Shown piece by piece: positions 10,351 to 20,131 of a stretch of 38,168 bases of DNA. Where the stretch lies: contig LUUF01000114.1 of assembly GCA_001644045.1 (NCBI GenBank), forward strand, positions 1 to 38,168. Direction: 5' to 3'. Numbering within the stretch: the first letter of the stretch is position 1; the number at the start of each line of letters is the position of its first letter. The stretch comes from Methylomonas methanica. Its GTDB lineage: Bacteria > Pseudomonadota > Gammaproteobacteria > Methylococcales > Methylomonadaceae. The notes under the pieces were generated by a model that saw nothing but the letters and a program-made list of their open reading frames with translations, was not told the DNA's origin and made no database searches. The position numbers and the translations under genes were made by a program.

Positions 10351-12465
10351 TCAGACTTTCCTTCGCACTTCGATAATATTCGGTAAATGGCTGATACGTG
10401 TCAGCACCAAGCTGAGTTGCTCGGTATTTTCAATTTGAATAGTCATATTCAGAATGGCCGACAAATCGTCGTGAGTCTTCAACGAGGCATTGCTGATATG
10501 TACTTTCCCGGTAGCTAATACCTGAGAAACGTCGTTCAGCAAATTTTGCGCGTTGAAGGCATGAATCAGAATAGGCACGCTGTGATGCACAGTCTGCTGG
10601 CCGCTCCAATCGGCTTTCAGCAATTGCAATTGCTGTTCGGGTGATAAATGCCGGATATTTTCGCAATCGCGGCGATGAATAGTGATACCGCGCTTATGCG
10701 AGATAAAGCCGATAATTTCGTCGCCTTTTACCGGCGAGCAGCAATGCGCCAGCGTGGTGACCACATTATCGATGTCGTCGATAGTGATCGCTGATTGCGT
10801 CGAGGATTTGCTCGGCACCAATTTAATCGGCGATGGTTCCAATTCCGGAATTTTCAACGCGCTAGCCAATTGCCTATTATTGATGTCGCCGTGCCCCAGC
10901 GCCTCATAAAAATGTTCCGTATCCGCGAATTTAAAATGCCTTAACAATTCGTTGATATCGACTGTTTTCAAGCCTAGCCGCTTACTTTCCTTATCCAGCA
11001 GCAATTTGCCGGCGGCGATATTTTCGGCCTGCTGCTGTTGCTTGAACCAGCTTTTTACCTTGCTGATGGCGCGGGGAGTCTTTAAATAGCCGAGGTTGGG
11101 GTTAAGCCAATTGTGATTGGGCTGGCCGTTTTTGACGGTGATAATTTCCACCTGCTCCCCGGAACACAACTTATAAGTCAGTGGCTTGATCTGGCCGTTA
11201 ACCTTGGCGCCGCGGCAGCTATGCCCGACTTCGGTGTGAATCGCATAAGCAAAATCCAGTGGCGTAGCACCCTTGACCAAGTCGATCAACTTACCCGCCG
11301 GCGTTAGCACGAATACCCGGTCGGAAAACAACTCGGTATGAAAATTTTCCAGCAAACTGTCGGCGTTATCCTTGTCTTCCAGCAGTTGCCGGAGCGAGGC
11401 GATGTTCTTCTCGGTGGCGGCGTTGAACTTGCTGCCTTCCTTATAGCGCCAGTGCGCCGCCACACCCAGCTCGGCAAAGTCGTGCATGGCTTTGGTACGG
11501 ATTTGAATTTCGATACGGTTGCCGTCTTCATCCAAAACCACGGTATGCAGGGATTGATAGCCGTTTTCCTTGGGGTTGGCGATGTAATCGTCGAATTCGC
11601 GCGGAATATGTTGCCAGTGGCTGTGCGCCAAGCCCAGCACCAAGTAACAGGCCGACAAACTGTCCACCACCACCCGCACCGCCAATAAGTCGTATAGCTC
11701 GTTTATCGCCAGCTGCTTGCGGTGCATCTTGTTCCAGATGCTATAGATATGCTTGGGTCTGCCGTAGACCTTGGCCTGTATGCCTTCCTGCTTTAAACGG
11801 TCTTTCAGTGCCGCTAAAAACCGTTCGATAAAGGCTTGGCGTTGTTCGCGATTAACCGCCAATGATTCGGTCACAAAGCGATAATGCTCCGGATCGACAT
11901 AGCGAAACGCCAGATCTTCTAATTCCCATTTGAATTGATTGATGCCCAGACGGTTGGCAAGCGGTGCATAAATGTCCAGGGTTTCCCTGGCAATGAAGCG
12001 GCGGATATTTTCCTGCTCTTGTTCTAGTCCACGCAGCCGCTGGATTCGAAAAGCCAATTTGATCAGCACCGCGCGCACGTCATGGGTCATCGCCAGCAGC
12101 ATGCGCCGCAAGATCTCGGCTTGGTTGGGCTGGTTTGCCATTTCGGTGCTGTAAATACTGACTTTATTCAGCCAGCTCACGTCCTTAACCAAGTCGGCAA
12201 CCGCCGGCCCGAATTGCTCTCGTATTGCCGAGTCGCTTAGTTTGCCGGCGACGCGCGAATCGCTAAGCAGTGCCGCCAGAATGGTTTCCAGATCGATATG
12301 CACACTCATTAAAATTGCCGCGACATCCACGCCTTTGGGGCGGACGGTGTCGCGGCAATCCACCGAAAGTTGCTCGATCAGCTTCAGTGCTTGGTTTATC
12401 TGTAAGCTATCTGCTTCTGAGAAGCCGGGAAACAGCTCGGCGACGGAATAATTATTTTGAATCAT
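10351..12465 (-). CDS. relA: RelA, ribosome-associated (p)ppGpp synthetase I
   Basis: A long RSH protein of 704 residues that makes (p)ppGpp when uncharged tRNA enters the ribosomal A site. Domains in order are a pseudo-hydrolase HD region (about 1-170), the synthetase (about 210-350), TGS (VFVLTPAGKLIDLVKG), and the helical, zinc-finger and ACT region to the C-terminus. Two features place it as RelA rather than SpoT. The HD pair expected at residues 68-69 reads SD (LLSDSRV), so hydrolase activity should be lost. The synthetase carries EFDDYIANPK, the acidic EXDD motif of monofunctional RelA; bifunctional enzymes have RXKD there. It lies about 100 bp upstream of infA on the same strand. Confidence 0.93.
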   Translation of the reverse strand: MIQNNYSVAELFPGFSEADSLQINQALKLIEQLSVDCRDTVRPKGVDVAAILMSVHIDLETILAALLSDSRVAGKLSDSAIREQFGPAVADLVKDVSWLNKVSIYSTEMANQPNQAEILRRMLLAMTHDVRAVLIKLAFRIQRLRGLEQEQENIRRFIARETLDIYAPLANRLGINQFKWELEDLAFRYVDPEHYRFVTESLAVNREQRQAFIERFLAALKDRLKQEGIQAKVYGRPKHIYSIWNKMHRKQLAINELYDLLAVRVVVDSLSACYLVLGLAHSHWQHIPREFDDYIANPKENGYQSLHTVVLDEDGNRIEIQIRTKAMHDFAELGVAAHWRYKEGSKFNAATEKNIASLRQLLEDKDNADSLLENFHTELFSDRVFVLTPAGKLIDLVKGATPLDFAYAIHTEVGHSCRGAKVNGQIKPLTYKLCSGEQVEIITVKNGQPNHNWLNPNLGYLKTPRAISKVKSWFKQQQQAENIAAGKLLLDKESKRLGLKTVDINELLRHFKFADTEHFYEALGHGDINNRQLASALKIPELEPSPIKLVPSKSSTQSAITIDDIDNVVTTLAHCCSPVKGDEIIGFISHKRGITIHRRDCENIRHLSPEQQLQLLKADWSGQQTVHHSVPILIHAFNAQNLLNDVSQVLATGKVHISNASLKTHDDLSAILNMTIQIENTEQLSLVLTRISHLPNIIEVRRKV

Positions 12466-12708
12466 GCCGATATTGTAAGACCTGCAAGGTGGGTCGGGAA
12501 GTTGCGGATTTGCCGTAAATTGGATTGGTCAGTCCGGCCAAGTTGTAACTCGAATCCAGAAAGAAGCAGAGGAAACGGTTGGCGATGAGTTTTACTGTTA
12601 TATGGCTCCCCGGTATCGTTAGCGGTGTAGCTATTGATACCGGTTGTCAGCAAAAGCAGTCAGCGGAAGTAATCGGAAAAAGTACTTATTTGGAAGGAGG
12701 CCGGCTTT

Positions 12709-13182
12709 TTAATAAGCGTCTTTATCCGTGATTTTGCCCTTGTCGTTGACCGCGACTTTCCATTTGCTGCCGCCCACTTCGATAAATAATTCGTATTCTT
12801 CGCCCACGCCGTTCGGGTTGATCACCAATTCGGCCTTATGTAGCTTATAGCCGGGAAAATTATCGGCCAGCACCTTGGTCACGTCCGGGGATATTTCCAG
12901 GCCGTTTGCCAGCAAGATTTCATTCGCAAACAACGCACCGTCGGTTCTGAATAGCTCGTGTTTGATTTCGTCTTCCAGATCCTTAAAGCTCACTTCCAGA
13001 ACTTGTTGACCAAAATGGGTTTCGTGAGTGGCTTTAAAGTCTTGTGCTTGCGGGTGCCGTTTTAAAATATTGGCCCTGACTTTATCGGGAACAGTCACGT
13101 TGCCGGTTTCTTGGGCTTGCGCGGTCGATACGCTGCCGCAAAAAGCAGTGGCGGCGAGTAAGGATAGTAATAAAGTACGCAT
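12709..13182 (-). CDS. Secreted PepSY-like domain protein
   Basis: A 157-residue exported protein. A Sec signal peptide (MRTLLLSLLAATAFCGSVST, then AQA) is predicted to be cleaved after about residue 23. The rest has two PepSY-like units. The first contains VRANILKRHPQAQDFKATHE and QVLEVSFKD. The second contains VLADNFPGYKLHKAELV and YELFIEVGGSKWKVAVNDKG. This is the PepSY_like (formerly beta-lactamase-inhibitor-like) architecture, whose ligand is generally unknown. The first unit may be degenerate. The gene stands alone, with 243 bp to relA downstream of it and a 360-bp spacer upstream. Confidence 0.75.
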   Translation of the reverse strand: MRTLLLSLLAATAFCGSVSTAQAQETGNVTVPDKVRANILKRHPQAQDFKATHETHFGQQVLEVSFKDLEDEIKHELFRTDGALFANEILLANGLEISPDVTKVLADNFPGYKLHKAELVINPNGVGEEYELFIEVGGSKWKVAVNDKGKITDKDAY

Positions 13183-13544
13183 GTGTTCTCCTGCAGTGGT
13201 GGGTTTCCCAATGACTTAAATCGCTGGGGATAGTTTCATGGTCATTTTTTGCTAGTGATAGCAAAAACCGAACGATGGGCGATTCATTCAAAACCAGCGC
13301 TCGCTTCCGCAATGGCATGAAGCATTTTTAGCGCTTAACCGAGTTCGATTATGCGATAAAAATGAAAAAATAACGGTATGATTTTTCCGCGAACTTCGCA
13401 TAGATCAATATTTCCATATCGATTATTCTAAAAGCCGTTTAATGCCATTGAATTGACGGGGAGCCGATTTGGCTCTTCAGTGACTACCGCTAATCCTGTC
13501 TAGCGCCATGGATTGTGCCTACTTTTCTTATTCTGTATTCGCCT
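13183..13544. other. Intergenic region between the PepSY-like and cytochrome-like genes
   Basis: About 360 bp between two divergent genes. It should hold both promoters. I see a GGAGAACAC ribosome binding site for the leftward PepSY-like gene next to 13183, and AT-rich blocks around 13350-13440. There is no clear gene or terminator. Short overlapping frames near 13508 are shadows of the following gene. Confidence 0.5.
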
Positions 13545-14267
13545 ATGCCGAAACAATATCGTCGCTTTCGAGATATTTCCACCAGCGAGAAAATATTAAA
13601 CACCGTGTTCCTGTTGACCATCGGCTTGGGTTATCTGATGGCCTTGGTGAATTTGTACTACACCCATCAAGGCCGCGACGGCAAACGCGGTTTGTCGATA
13701 GACGATATCGTCATCATGTATCACGGCTCGACCATGCAGTCGCGGCTGGGTGCGGCGATCAACGGCATCATGGAGCCGAATCTGAGATACAAAAGCGACA
13801 GGGAAGTGATCTTGAAATGGATCCAGGATGGCGCCGAGCAACCGGCTTACGAGCAGCAAATTGTACCGATTCTAAACCGTGATTGCATCCACTGCCATAA
13901 CCCCGCCGCCAACCCGGGCCTGCCCAATCTGACGCATTACGAAGGTGTTGCGGACGTGGCGCATAAGGGCGGGGCGTCGACGCCGGCATTGGTGAGGGTG
14001 TCGCACATTCATTTATTCGGTATCGCCTTCATCCTGTTTTTCATCGGCAAGATATTTTTGCTCTGCGATATGAATATCTACGTCAAAAGGGTCGCGCTGG
14101 TGATCCCGTTTTTCGCAATGCTATTGGACGTAGTGTCCTGGTTTGTCACCAAGCATATTTCCGAATTTGCCTATGTAGTGGTGCTCAGCGGCGCGCTGAT
14201 GGGCTTGTCGATGGGTGTGCAGATATTAATGAGTGTTTACCAAATGTGGTTTTACCAAAAGGACTGA
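13545..14267 (+). CDS. Multi-pass membrane protein with a c-type haem motif (CIHCH)
   Basis: I do not recognise a named family with certainty. The product has 240 residues from ATG 13545; a GTG at 13515 would add 10. One membrane helix near the N-terminus (ILNTVFLLTIGLGYLMALVN) is followed by a roughly 110-residue loop. That loop contains CIHCHNPAANPGLPNL, a haem c attachment motif (CxxCH). Three more helices follow (for example FGIAFILFFIGKIFLL). The loop must face the periplasm if haem is attached, which fits the helix count. This suggests a membrane-anchored monohaem cytochrome or redox sensor; the function is otherwise unknown. It ends 4 bp before the TTG start of the cobyrinate synthase gene and may share its transcript. 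Neither start has a strong ribosome binding site. Confidence 0.7.
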   Translation: MPKQYRRFRDISTSEKILNTVFLLTIGLGYLMALVNLYYTHQGRDGKRGLSIDDIVIMYHGSTMQSRLGAAINGIMEPNLRYKSDREVILKWIQDGAEQPAYEQQIVPILNRDCIHCHNPAANPGLPNLTHYEGVADVAHKGGASTPALVRVSHIHLFGIAFILFFIGKIFLLCDMNIYVKRVALVIPFFAMLLDVVSWFVTKHISEFAYVVVLSGALMGLSMGVQILMSVYQMWFYQKD

Positions 14268-14271
14268 TATT

Positions 14272-15588
14272 TTGACTGATTCTCCCGCTTCATCCATGAC
14301 TGCCGAACTGCGCAGTTGCCCGGCCATGTTGATTAGCGCCCCAGCTTCCGGACAGGGCAAGACCACCGTTACCGCCGCGCTGGCTTATTACCATAGGCAG
14401 CAAGGCCGTCGGGTGCGGGTATTCAAGACCGGTCCGGATTTTATCGATCCGCAGATTTTGGCTTTTGCCTGCGGGCAGCCGGTCTATCAACTGGATTTAT
14501 GGATGATGGGCGAGGCGCATTGTCGGGAGATGTTGTATCGCGCCGCCGGCGACGCCGATCTGATCTTGATCGAAGGCGTGATGGGCTTGTTCGACGGCGA
14601 CAGCAGCAGCGCCGATCTGGCCCAGGCCTTGGCAGTGCCGGTGGCGGCCGTGATCGATGCGCAAGGCATGGCGCAAACCTTCGCGGCAGTGGCTTACGGC
14701 TTGGCTAATTACCGGCCAGGCCTGGCGTTTGCCGGTGCGATCGCTAACAAGGTCGGCAGTGCCGGGCATGCGAAAATGTTGCAAGAGGCCTTGCCAGATG
14801 CAACGCCGTTATTGGCGGCGATGGCTCGAGACGAAGCGGTGGGCTTGCCGTCCCGGCATTTGGGCTTGCTGCAGGCCGAGGAAATCGGCGATCTGAATGT
14901 CCGGCTGGCGCGGGCCGCAGAATTATTAAATAGTTTTACGCCCTGCCTTTTGCCCGAGCCCGTCACTTTTGCGGACGTTTCCACCAATCCGCCGCCACGA
15001 TTGTTGCAGGGTAAACGCATCGCGGTGGCGCGCGACGCGGCGTTTTCGTTTCTCTATCAAGCCAATCTGGATTGTCTGCAAGCGATGGGCGCCGAACTGA
15101 TGTTTTTCTCGCCGCTGGCGGACAGTGCGTTACCGGAGGCTGATAGTGTTTACTTGCCAGGCGGCTATCCGGAACTGCATCTGCAAGTACTCGCCAGCAA
15201 TACACAGATGAAACAGGCTCTAACCGCGCATCATCAAGCTAGCAAACCGCTCTATGCCGAGTGCGGCGGCTTTTTATATTTGCTGGACAGCTTGGCGGAC
15301 AAAGAAGGTCATCAAGCGGCTATGGTAGGTTTGCTGCCTGGCAATGCCGTCATGCAAAGCCGTTTGGTCAATCTGGGCATGCATAGTCTGCAACTGGAAC
15401 AAGGCGAGATTCGCGGCCACAGTTTTCATTTTTCCAAACTGGAAACCGCGCTGGAGCCATTTACGGTTTCCTCGCCACAACGTAGTTTCGGCCACGGCGA
15501 AGGCTTTTTCCGTAAAGGCTCCCTGCAAGCCTCCTATTTACACTTGTATTTTCCTTACAATCCGCAACTTGCCGCCAGCTTTTTCTGA
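14272..15588 (+). CDS. cbiA: Cobyrinate a,c-diamide synthase (CbiA/CobB)
   Basis: This enzyme amidates the a and c side chains of cobyrinic acid (or hydrogenobyrinic acid) with glutamine and ATP in cobalamin synthesis. The N-terminal half is a dethiobiotin-synthetase-like ATPase with SAPASGQGKTTVTAAL and IEGVMGLFDGD. The C-terminal half is a class I glutamine amidotransferase with YLPGGYPELHLQ and the catalytic Cys in YAECGGFLYL; HSFHFSKLE carries a conserved His. I favour the TTG at 14272 because AAAAGGA lies just upstream, with ATG 14296 as the alternative. Whether the substrate is cobyrinate (anaerobic route) or hydrogenobyrinate (aerobic) cannot be told from the sequence. No other cobalamin gene is adjacent. 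Confidence 0.92.
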   Translation: MTDSPASSMTAELRSCPAMLISAPASGQGKTTVTAALAYYHRQQGRRVRVFKTGPDFIDPQILAFACGQPVYQLDLWMMGEAHCREMLYRAAGDADLILIEGVMGLFDGDSSSADLAQALAVPVAAVIDAQGMAQTFAAVAYGLANYRPGLAFAGAIANKVGSAGHAKMLQEALPDATPLLAAMARDEAVGLPSRHLGLLQAEEIGDLNVRLARAAELLNSFTPCLLPEPVTFADVSTNPPPRLLQGKRIAVARDAAFSFLYQANLDCLQAMGAELMFFSPLADSALPEADSVYLPGGYPELHLQVLASNTQMKQALTAHHQASKPLYAECGGFLYLLDSLADKEGHQAAMVGLLPGNAVMQSRLVNLGMHSLQLEQGEIRGHSFHFSKLETALEPFTVSSPQRSFGHGEGFFRKGSLQASYLHLYFPYNPQLAASFF

Positions 15589-15629
15589 GCTGAACAGGGA
15601 GATTAAAACTGTTTCACGGCCGGGGTCTA

Positions 15630-15638
15630 TGGGATAAT
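15630..15638 (+). promoter_or_regulatory. Probable extended -10 promoter of recA
   Basis: TGGGATAAT is an extended -10 element (TGn plus GATAAT) about 40 bp before the recA start, inside the only sizeable gap in this stretch. No -35 element is convincing and no CTG-N10-CAG LexA operator could be found. Confidence 0.45.
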
Positions 15639-15676
15639 GCGCGGCTTTCACCGGCCAGACAACAGCAGGTACTAAA

Positions 15677-16729
15677 ATGGACGAAAACAAGAAAAAGGCG
15701 CTGGGCGCCGCATTGATGCAGATCGAAAAACAATTCGGCAAGGGCTCCGTGATGCGGATGGGCGACGTCGCCGCCAGCCGTGACATCGAAGTCGTGTCGA
15801 CCGGCTCGCTGTCCTTGGATATTGCCCTCGGTGTCGGCGGTTTACCGCGCGGCCGGATCATCGAAATTTACGGACCGGAATCGTCCGGTAAAACCACGTT
15901 GACGCTGCAAACCATCGCCCAAATGCAAAAACTGGGTGGCACGGCGGCGTTCGTCGATGCCGAGCACGCGCTGGATCCGGTTTATGCGCAAAAGATTGGT
16001 GTGAATATCGACGACTTGTTGGTGTCGCAGCCGGATACCGGTGAGCAGGCCTTGGAAATCACCGATATGTTGGTACGTTCCGGCGCGGTCGACATCGTCG
16101 TCATCGACTCGGTGGCGGCTTTGACCCCAAAAGCCGAAATCGAAGGCGACATGGGCGACTCGCATATGGGCTTGCAAGCCCGCTTGATGTCGCAAGCTTT
16201 ACGCAAACTCACCGCCAATATCAAACGCTCCAACACCCTGGTGATTTTCATCAACCAGTTGCGGATGAAAATCGGCGTGATGTTCGGCAATCCGGAAACC
16301 ACCACCGGCGGTAACGCTTTGAAGTTTTACGCCTCGGTACGTCTGGATATTCGCCGCATCGGTGCGATCAAGAAAGGCGACGAGGTGATCGGCAACGAGA
16401 CTCGCGTTAAAGTGGTTAAAAACAAAGTCGCGCCACCGTTCAAACAGGCCGATTTCGAAATCCTGTATGGCGAAGGCGTATCCTTCTTTGGCGAGCTGGT
16501 GGACTTGGGCGTGGAATTTGGCTTCGTGCAAAAATCGGGTTCCTGGTATGCCTACAACAACGAGAAAATCGGTCAGGGCAAGGACAACGCCAAGCAATTT
16601 TTACGTGATAACTCGGACAAGGCCGCAGAACTGGAAAAAGCGATCCGCGAAAAAGCATTCGCCAAATTAGCGAGCGTACCGGCAGCAGTCAGTGAAGATG
16701 ACGACGCCGAGTTTGTCGACGGCGATTGA
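15677..16729 (+). CDS. recA: RecA recombinase
   Basis: RecA forms filaments on single-stranded DNA, catalyses strand exchange and stimulates LexA self-cleavage. The 350-residue product has Walker [10 protein letters not shown] (66-74), Walker [14 protein letters not shown], the L1 and L2 DNA-binding loops ([39 protein letters not shown]), and the acidic C-terminal tail EDDDAEF. AGCAGG lies before the ATG. recX overlaps the 3' end, as in many proteobacteria. Confidence 0.99.
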   Translation: MDENKKKALGAALMQIEKQFGKGSVMRMGDVAASRDIEVVSTGSLSLDIALGVGGLPRGRIIEIYGPESSGKTTLTLQTIAQMQKLGGTAAFVDAEHALDPVYAQKIGVNIDDLLVSQPDTGEQALEITDMLVRSGAVDIVVIDSVAALTPKAEIEGDMGDSHMGLQARLMSQALRKLTANIKRSNTLVIFINQLRMKIGVMFGNPETTTGGNALKFYASVRLDIRRIGAIKKGDEVIGNETRVKVVKNKVAPPFKQADFEILYGEGVSFFGELVDLGVEFGFVQKSGSWYAYNNEKIGQGKDNAKQFLRDNSDKAAELEKAIREKAFAKLASVPAAVSEDDDAEFVDGD

Positions 16730-17189
16730 GCGTCGGCAACAGATCGAAGCAGTCTGCCTAAGGTTATTGGCCCGGCGCGAACATAGCCGCCGGGAACTGC
16801 TGGATAAATTGGCACTACGCGGTTTTAACCGCGATGAAGTTGAGCCGGTCATCGATGAGATGGCGGAGCAAAATTGGCAGAACGACGAACGCTACACCGA
16901 ATGCTATGTGCGCCAGCGCATCCAAAGCGGCTACGGGCCGATGCGAATACGTTACGAATTGCAACAGCGCGGTATCAACGATGCCGATCTGGATACCCAA
17001 GCCGATGAGCAGGGCGGTTGGCAAAATCTATTGCTTGATGTGTATTTGGGTAAATACGGCGATGAAAAGTCGCTGACCCAAAACGAATGGTTGAAACGCA
17101 GTCGCTTTTTACAGCAGCGCGGTTTCAGCGGCGAGATGATTAAACGCTTGTTTGCGGAATTGAAGATTAAATTATGTAGGTCGGGTTAG
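16698..17189 (+). CDS. recX: RecX, modulator of RecA
   Basis: RecX caps or destabilises RecA filaments and limits recombinase activity. The protein has about 163 residues, with the three-helix repeats typical of Rec[20 protein letters not shown], then [23 protein letters not shown], then [19 protein letters not shown]. The reading frame overlaps the end of recA. ATG 16698 gives a 32-bp overlap and GTG 16692 a 38-bp overlap; either is possible. The last four codons (CRSG) and the stop codon lie within a REP-like palindrome, so the repeat inserted at, and now forms, the gene's 3' end. Confidence 0.93.
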   Translation: MTTPSLSTAIERRQQIEAVCLRLLARREHSRRELLDKLALRGFNRDEVEPVIDEMAEQNWQNDERYTECYVRQRIQSGYGPMRIRYELQQRGINDADLDTQADEQGGWQNLLLDVYLGKYGDEKSLTQNEWLKRSRFLQQRGFSGEMIKRLFAELKIKLCRSG

Positions 17190-17205
17190 CGTAGCGTAAC
17201 CCGAC
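17176..17205 (+). repeat. REP-like palindrome (copy 2), forms the recX 3' end
   Basis: GTAGGTCGGGTTAGCG followed by TAGCGTAACCCGAC. The arms CGGGTTA/TAACCCG pair to make a compact hairpin. The recX stop codon TAG lies within it. Confidence 0.85.
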
Positions 17206-17219
17206 AATCCGAGCCTTTA

Positions 17220-17250
17220 TGTTGGGTTACGCTACGCTAGCCCAACCTAC
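17220..17250 (-). repeat. REP-like palindrome (copy 3), inverted relative to copy 2
   Basis: Reads GTAGGTTGGGCTAGCGTAGC-type sequence on the minus strand, differing from copy 2 at a few bases. Copies 2 and 3 are 14 bp apart in opposite orientation, so the pair can fold as one long hairpin between recX and alaS. Confidence 0.85.
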
Positions 17251-17278
17251 GTTTGTTGGAACAAAAAACGAAGTAACC

Positions 17279-19891
17279 ATGATGAAAACAATGACCAGCG
17301 CCGAATTGCGGGCCGCCTTTTTGGAATTCTTTCGCCAACGCGGCCACGCCGTGCAACCGTCCAGTACTCTGGTGCCTGGCAACGATCCCACGCTGTTGTT
17401 TACCAATGCCGGGATGGTGCAGTTCAAGGATGTATTTCTAGGCCGAGAGAAGCTGGACTTCACCCGTGCTGCTACCAGCCAACGTTGTGTAAGGGCCGGC
17501 GGCAAGCATAACGACCTGGAAAATGTCGGCTATACCGCTCGTCATCACACCTTCTTCGAAATGCTCGGCAACTTCAGCTTCGGCGATTATTTCAAGCGCG
17601 ATGCGATTCATTTTGCTTGGGACTTTTTGACTAAGGAATTGGGTATCCCCAAGGAAAGACTGTGGGTCACGGTGTTTGACGAAGATTCCGAAGCCGAGGC
17701 GATCTGGCTGGAAGATGTCAAACACGATCCAAAACGTTTCTCCCGAATCGGTGCCAAGGACAATTTCTGGTCTATGGGCGACGTCGGTCCTTGCGGGCCT
17801 TGCACCGAGATTTTCTACGATCACGGCGAGCATGTGGCTGGTGGACCTCCCGGGAGCCCGGACGAAGACGGCGATCGTTACATCGAAATCTGGAACTTGG
17901 TTTTCATGCAATACGACCGCGACAAGGACGGCAACCTGACGCCGTTGCCGGCGCCGTCAGTCGATACCGGCATGGGCCTGGAGCGGATTTCGGCGGTGAT
18001 GCAAGGTGTGCATAGCAACTACGAAATCGACCTGTTTCAAAATCTGCTAAAAATTGCCGCACAATTGGCCGGCACCAATGACTTAGCGAATAGTTCTTTG
18101 CGGGTGATCGCAGACCATATTCGTTCCTGCGCGTTCCTGGTGGCTGATGGCGTGTTGCCGTCTAATGAAGGCCGCGGTTATGTGTTGCGCCGTATCGTGC
18201 GCCGGGCGATTCGTCACGGTTATCGCTTGGGCATTCAAGATACGTTCTTTTACAAACTGGTTGCGCCGTTGGTTGCCGAGATGGGCGCCGCATATCCCGA
18301 GTTGACTAAAGCACAAGAGCAAGTCGAACGCGTGCTGAAAAAAGAAGAAGAGCGTTTCGCGGAAACGCTGGAGCAGGGCATGAAGATCCTGGAAAACTGT
18401 GTCGCCAAACTGGATGGCCATGTGATCCCCGGCGACGTGGTGTTCTTGTTGTACGACACTTACGGCTTCCCAGTGGATTTGACCGCCGACTTTGCCCGCG
18501 AACACAAGCTCAGCGTCGATCACGCCGGCTTTGAAGTGGAAATGGCGGCGCAACGCGATCGGGCGCGAGCCGGCGGCAGTTTCGCGGCTGATTACGATCA
18601 AGACATCAAGCACGACAGCAGCACTGAATTTACCGGCTATTTCCACTTGGACGGTTCGGTGCAAATTTTGGGCTTGTTCAAGCAAGGCCAGCCGGTCGAT
18701 GCGTTGGAAGCCGGCGACGAAGGGGTGGTGATTTTGGATCAAACCCCATTCTATGCCGAGTCCGGCGGTCAAGTCGGCGACACCGGCCGCATCGAATGCG
18801 GTGACGCGGTTTTTGAAGTTCACGATACCCAGAAGCAGGGCGGCAAGCTGTTTCTGCACAAAGGCAACGTGTTGCGCGGCACGCTCAGCGAAGGTCAGGC
18901 TTGCGAAGTCAGCGTCGACGCCGAGATTCGTAAAGCCACCGAACGCAATCATTCCGCCACTCACTTATTGCATGCCGCGTTGCGGGCGACTTTAGGTGAG
19001 CATGTAGCGCAGAAAGGCTCGCAAGTGAACGCCGAACGCTTACGTTTCGACTTCTCGCATTTCGAACCGATGACGCCAACGGAAATCGCCACCGTCGAAC
19101 GCTTGGTTAACGAACAAATTCGGTTGAATAACCCGGTAGCCGCCGAAATCATGGCTAAAGACGACGCGGTGAAAGCTGGCGCGATGGCCTTGTTCGGCGA
19201 GAAATACGGCGACGAAGTGCGGGTATTGAAAATCGGTGAGTTCTCCACCGAGCTCTGCGGCGGTACCCATGTCGATAGAGCCGGCGACATTGGTTTGTTC
19301 AAAATCGTCGGCGAAACCGGCGTCGCGGCCGGCGTCAGACGCCTGGAAGCCGTGACCGGTCAAGGCGCGTTGGATTGGATCGATCAACGCGAGAAAGCCC
19401 TGCTCAGCGTCGCCGGCTTGCTGAAAGCCGCACCGGACAAAGCGGCCGATAAAGTTCACCAGTTACTGGAAAAAACCCGCGGCCTGGAAAAAGAACTGGA
19501 AAAACTCAAAGCCAAATTGGCCAGCTCGGCCGGCGACGAGATGACCAACCAAGCCGTCGATGTTAACGGCGTGAAAGTGCTGGCCGTGAAACTCGACGAC
19601 ATAGATCCGAAAGCCTTGCGCGACTTGGCCGACCAGTTGAAAAACAAATTGGGCAGCGCGGCCTTGGTATTGGCGGCAGTCAGCGGCGACAAAGTCAGTC
19701 TGATCGCCAGCGTTTCCAAGGATGCGATGGATAAAGTTAAGGCCGGCGAGTTAGTGAATTTTGTAGCTACGCAAGTGGGTGGCAAAGGCGGTGGTCGGCC
19801 GGATATGGCGCAGGCCGGGGGTAATGATCCTGCCGGATTACCGGCGGCGTTGGCGGCGGTGCCGGAGTGGGTGAGGGAGCGGTTGGGTTAG
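17279..19891 (+). CDS. alaS: Alanyl-tRNA synthetase
   Basis: AlaRS charges tRNA-Ala and clears Ser and Gly mischarging. The product has 870 residues from ATG 17279. It shows the class II catalytic core (N-terminal [43 protein letters not shown]), the editing domain with the zinc site [13 protein letters not shown] and [13 protein letters not shown], and the C-terminal DHHA1-like domain ending [16 protein letters not shown] longer open frame begins at 17219, but that extra segment is only the read-through of REP copy 3, so I exclude it. ATG 17282 or 17291 are other possible starts. It follows recA-recX, the common order in proteobacteria. Confidence 0.97.
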   Translation: MMKTMTSAELRAAFLEFFRQRGHAVQPSSTLVPGNDPTLLFTNAGMVQFKDVFLGREKLDFTRAATSQRCVRAGGKHNDLENVGYTARHHTFFEMLGNFSFGDYFKRDAIHFAWDFLTKELGIPKERLWVTVFDEDSEAEAIWLEDVKHDPKRFSRIGAKDNFWSMGDVGPCGPCTEIFYDHGEHVAGGPPGSPDEDGDRYIEIWNLVFMQYDRDKDGNLTPLPAPSVDTGMGLERISAVMQGVHSNYEIDLFQNLLKIAAQLAGTNDLANSSLRVIADHIRSCAFLVADGVLPSNEGRGYVLRRIVRRAIRHGYRLGIQDTFFYKLVAPLVAEMGAAYPELTKAQEQVERVLKKEEERFAETLEQGMKILENCVAKLDGHVIPGDVVFLLYDTYGFPVDLTADFAREHKLSVDHAGFEVEMAAQRDRARAGGSFAADYDQDIKHDSSTEFTGYFHLDGSVQILGLFKQGQPVDALEAGDEGVVILDQTPFYAESGGQVGDTGRIECGDAVFEVHDTQKQGGKLFLHKGNVLRGTLSEGQACEVSVDAEIRKATERNHSATHLLHAALRATLGEHVAQKGSQVNAERLRFDFSHFEPMTPTEIATVERLVNEQIRLNNPVAAEIMAKDDAVKAGAMALFGEKYGDEVRVLKIGEFSTELCGGTHVDRAGDIGLFKIVGETGVAAGVRRLEAVTGQGALDWIDQREKALLSVAGLLKAAPDKAADKVHQLLEKTRGLEKELEKLKAKLASSAGDEMTNQAVDVNGVKVLAVKLDDIDPKALRDLADQLKNKLGSAALVLAAVSGDKVSLIASVSKDAMDKVKAGELVNFVATQVGGKGGGRPDMAQAGGNDPAGLPAALAAVPEWVRERLG

Positions 19892-19939
19892 GGGTAATTG
19901 TTACGGCGGGCGGTTTAAGCCTTTGGTTGGGAGATGACG

Positions 19940-20131
19940 ATGAAAACGATTGAATATACTTGCTGGCAAGACGGCGATTTTTATTTGGGTTTTCTGAATG
20001 AATATCCTGATTATTTAACGCAAGGCGAAACCAAGCAGGAATTGCAGGAAAACTTGTTGGATTTGTTTAAGGATTTTGAAACGCAGGAAATTCCTTTTAT
20101 TCGTAAAGTGGAGACTTTGCAGGTCGCCTGA
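19940..20131 (+). CDS. hicB: HicB-family antitoxin
   Basis: A 63-residue protein of the HicB/UPF0150 family, which neutralises HicA and usually represses the operon. The partial RNase-H-like fold is recognisable from YTCWQDGDFYLGFLNEYPDYLTQ followed by the helix TKQELQENLLDLFKDF. There is no obvious C-terminal DNA-binding domain, so this is the short form. ATG 19940 follows GGGAG at good spacing; ATG 19934 is a possible alternative. The stop codon shares one base with the hicA start (TGATG), indicating translational coupling. Antitoxin-first order is one of the two known arrangements. Confidence 0.85.
   Translation: MKTIEYTCWQDGDFYLGFLNEYPDYLTQGETKQELQENLLDLFKDFETQEIPFIRKVETLQVA

Noticed and set aside
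13508..13882. Plus-strand frame of 124 codons starting with ATG 13508
   Set aside because: Overlaps the membrane cytochrome-like gene in another frame; its sequence is Arg/His-rich and typical of an out-of-frame reading.
15589..15676. LexA operator before recA
   Set aside because: No CTG-N10-CAG arrangement could be found; the CTG and CAG triplets present are wrongly spaced.
17219..17278. N-terminal extension of AlaS starting at 17219
   Set aside because: It is a read-through of REP copy 3 and precedes the conserved AlaRS N-terminus.
18083..18964. Minus-strand frame of 293 codons over alaS
   Set aside because: It is a shadow of the alaS codon pattern; the product resembles no protein family and alaS is certain.
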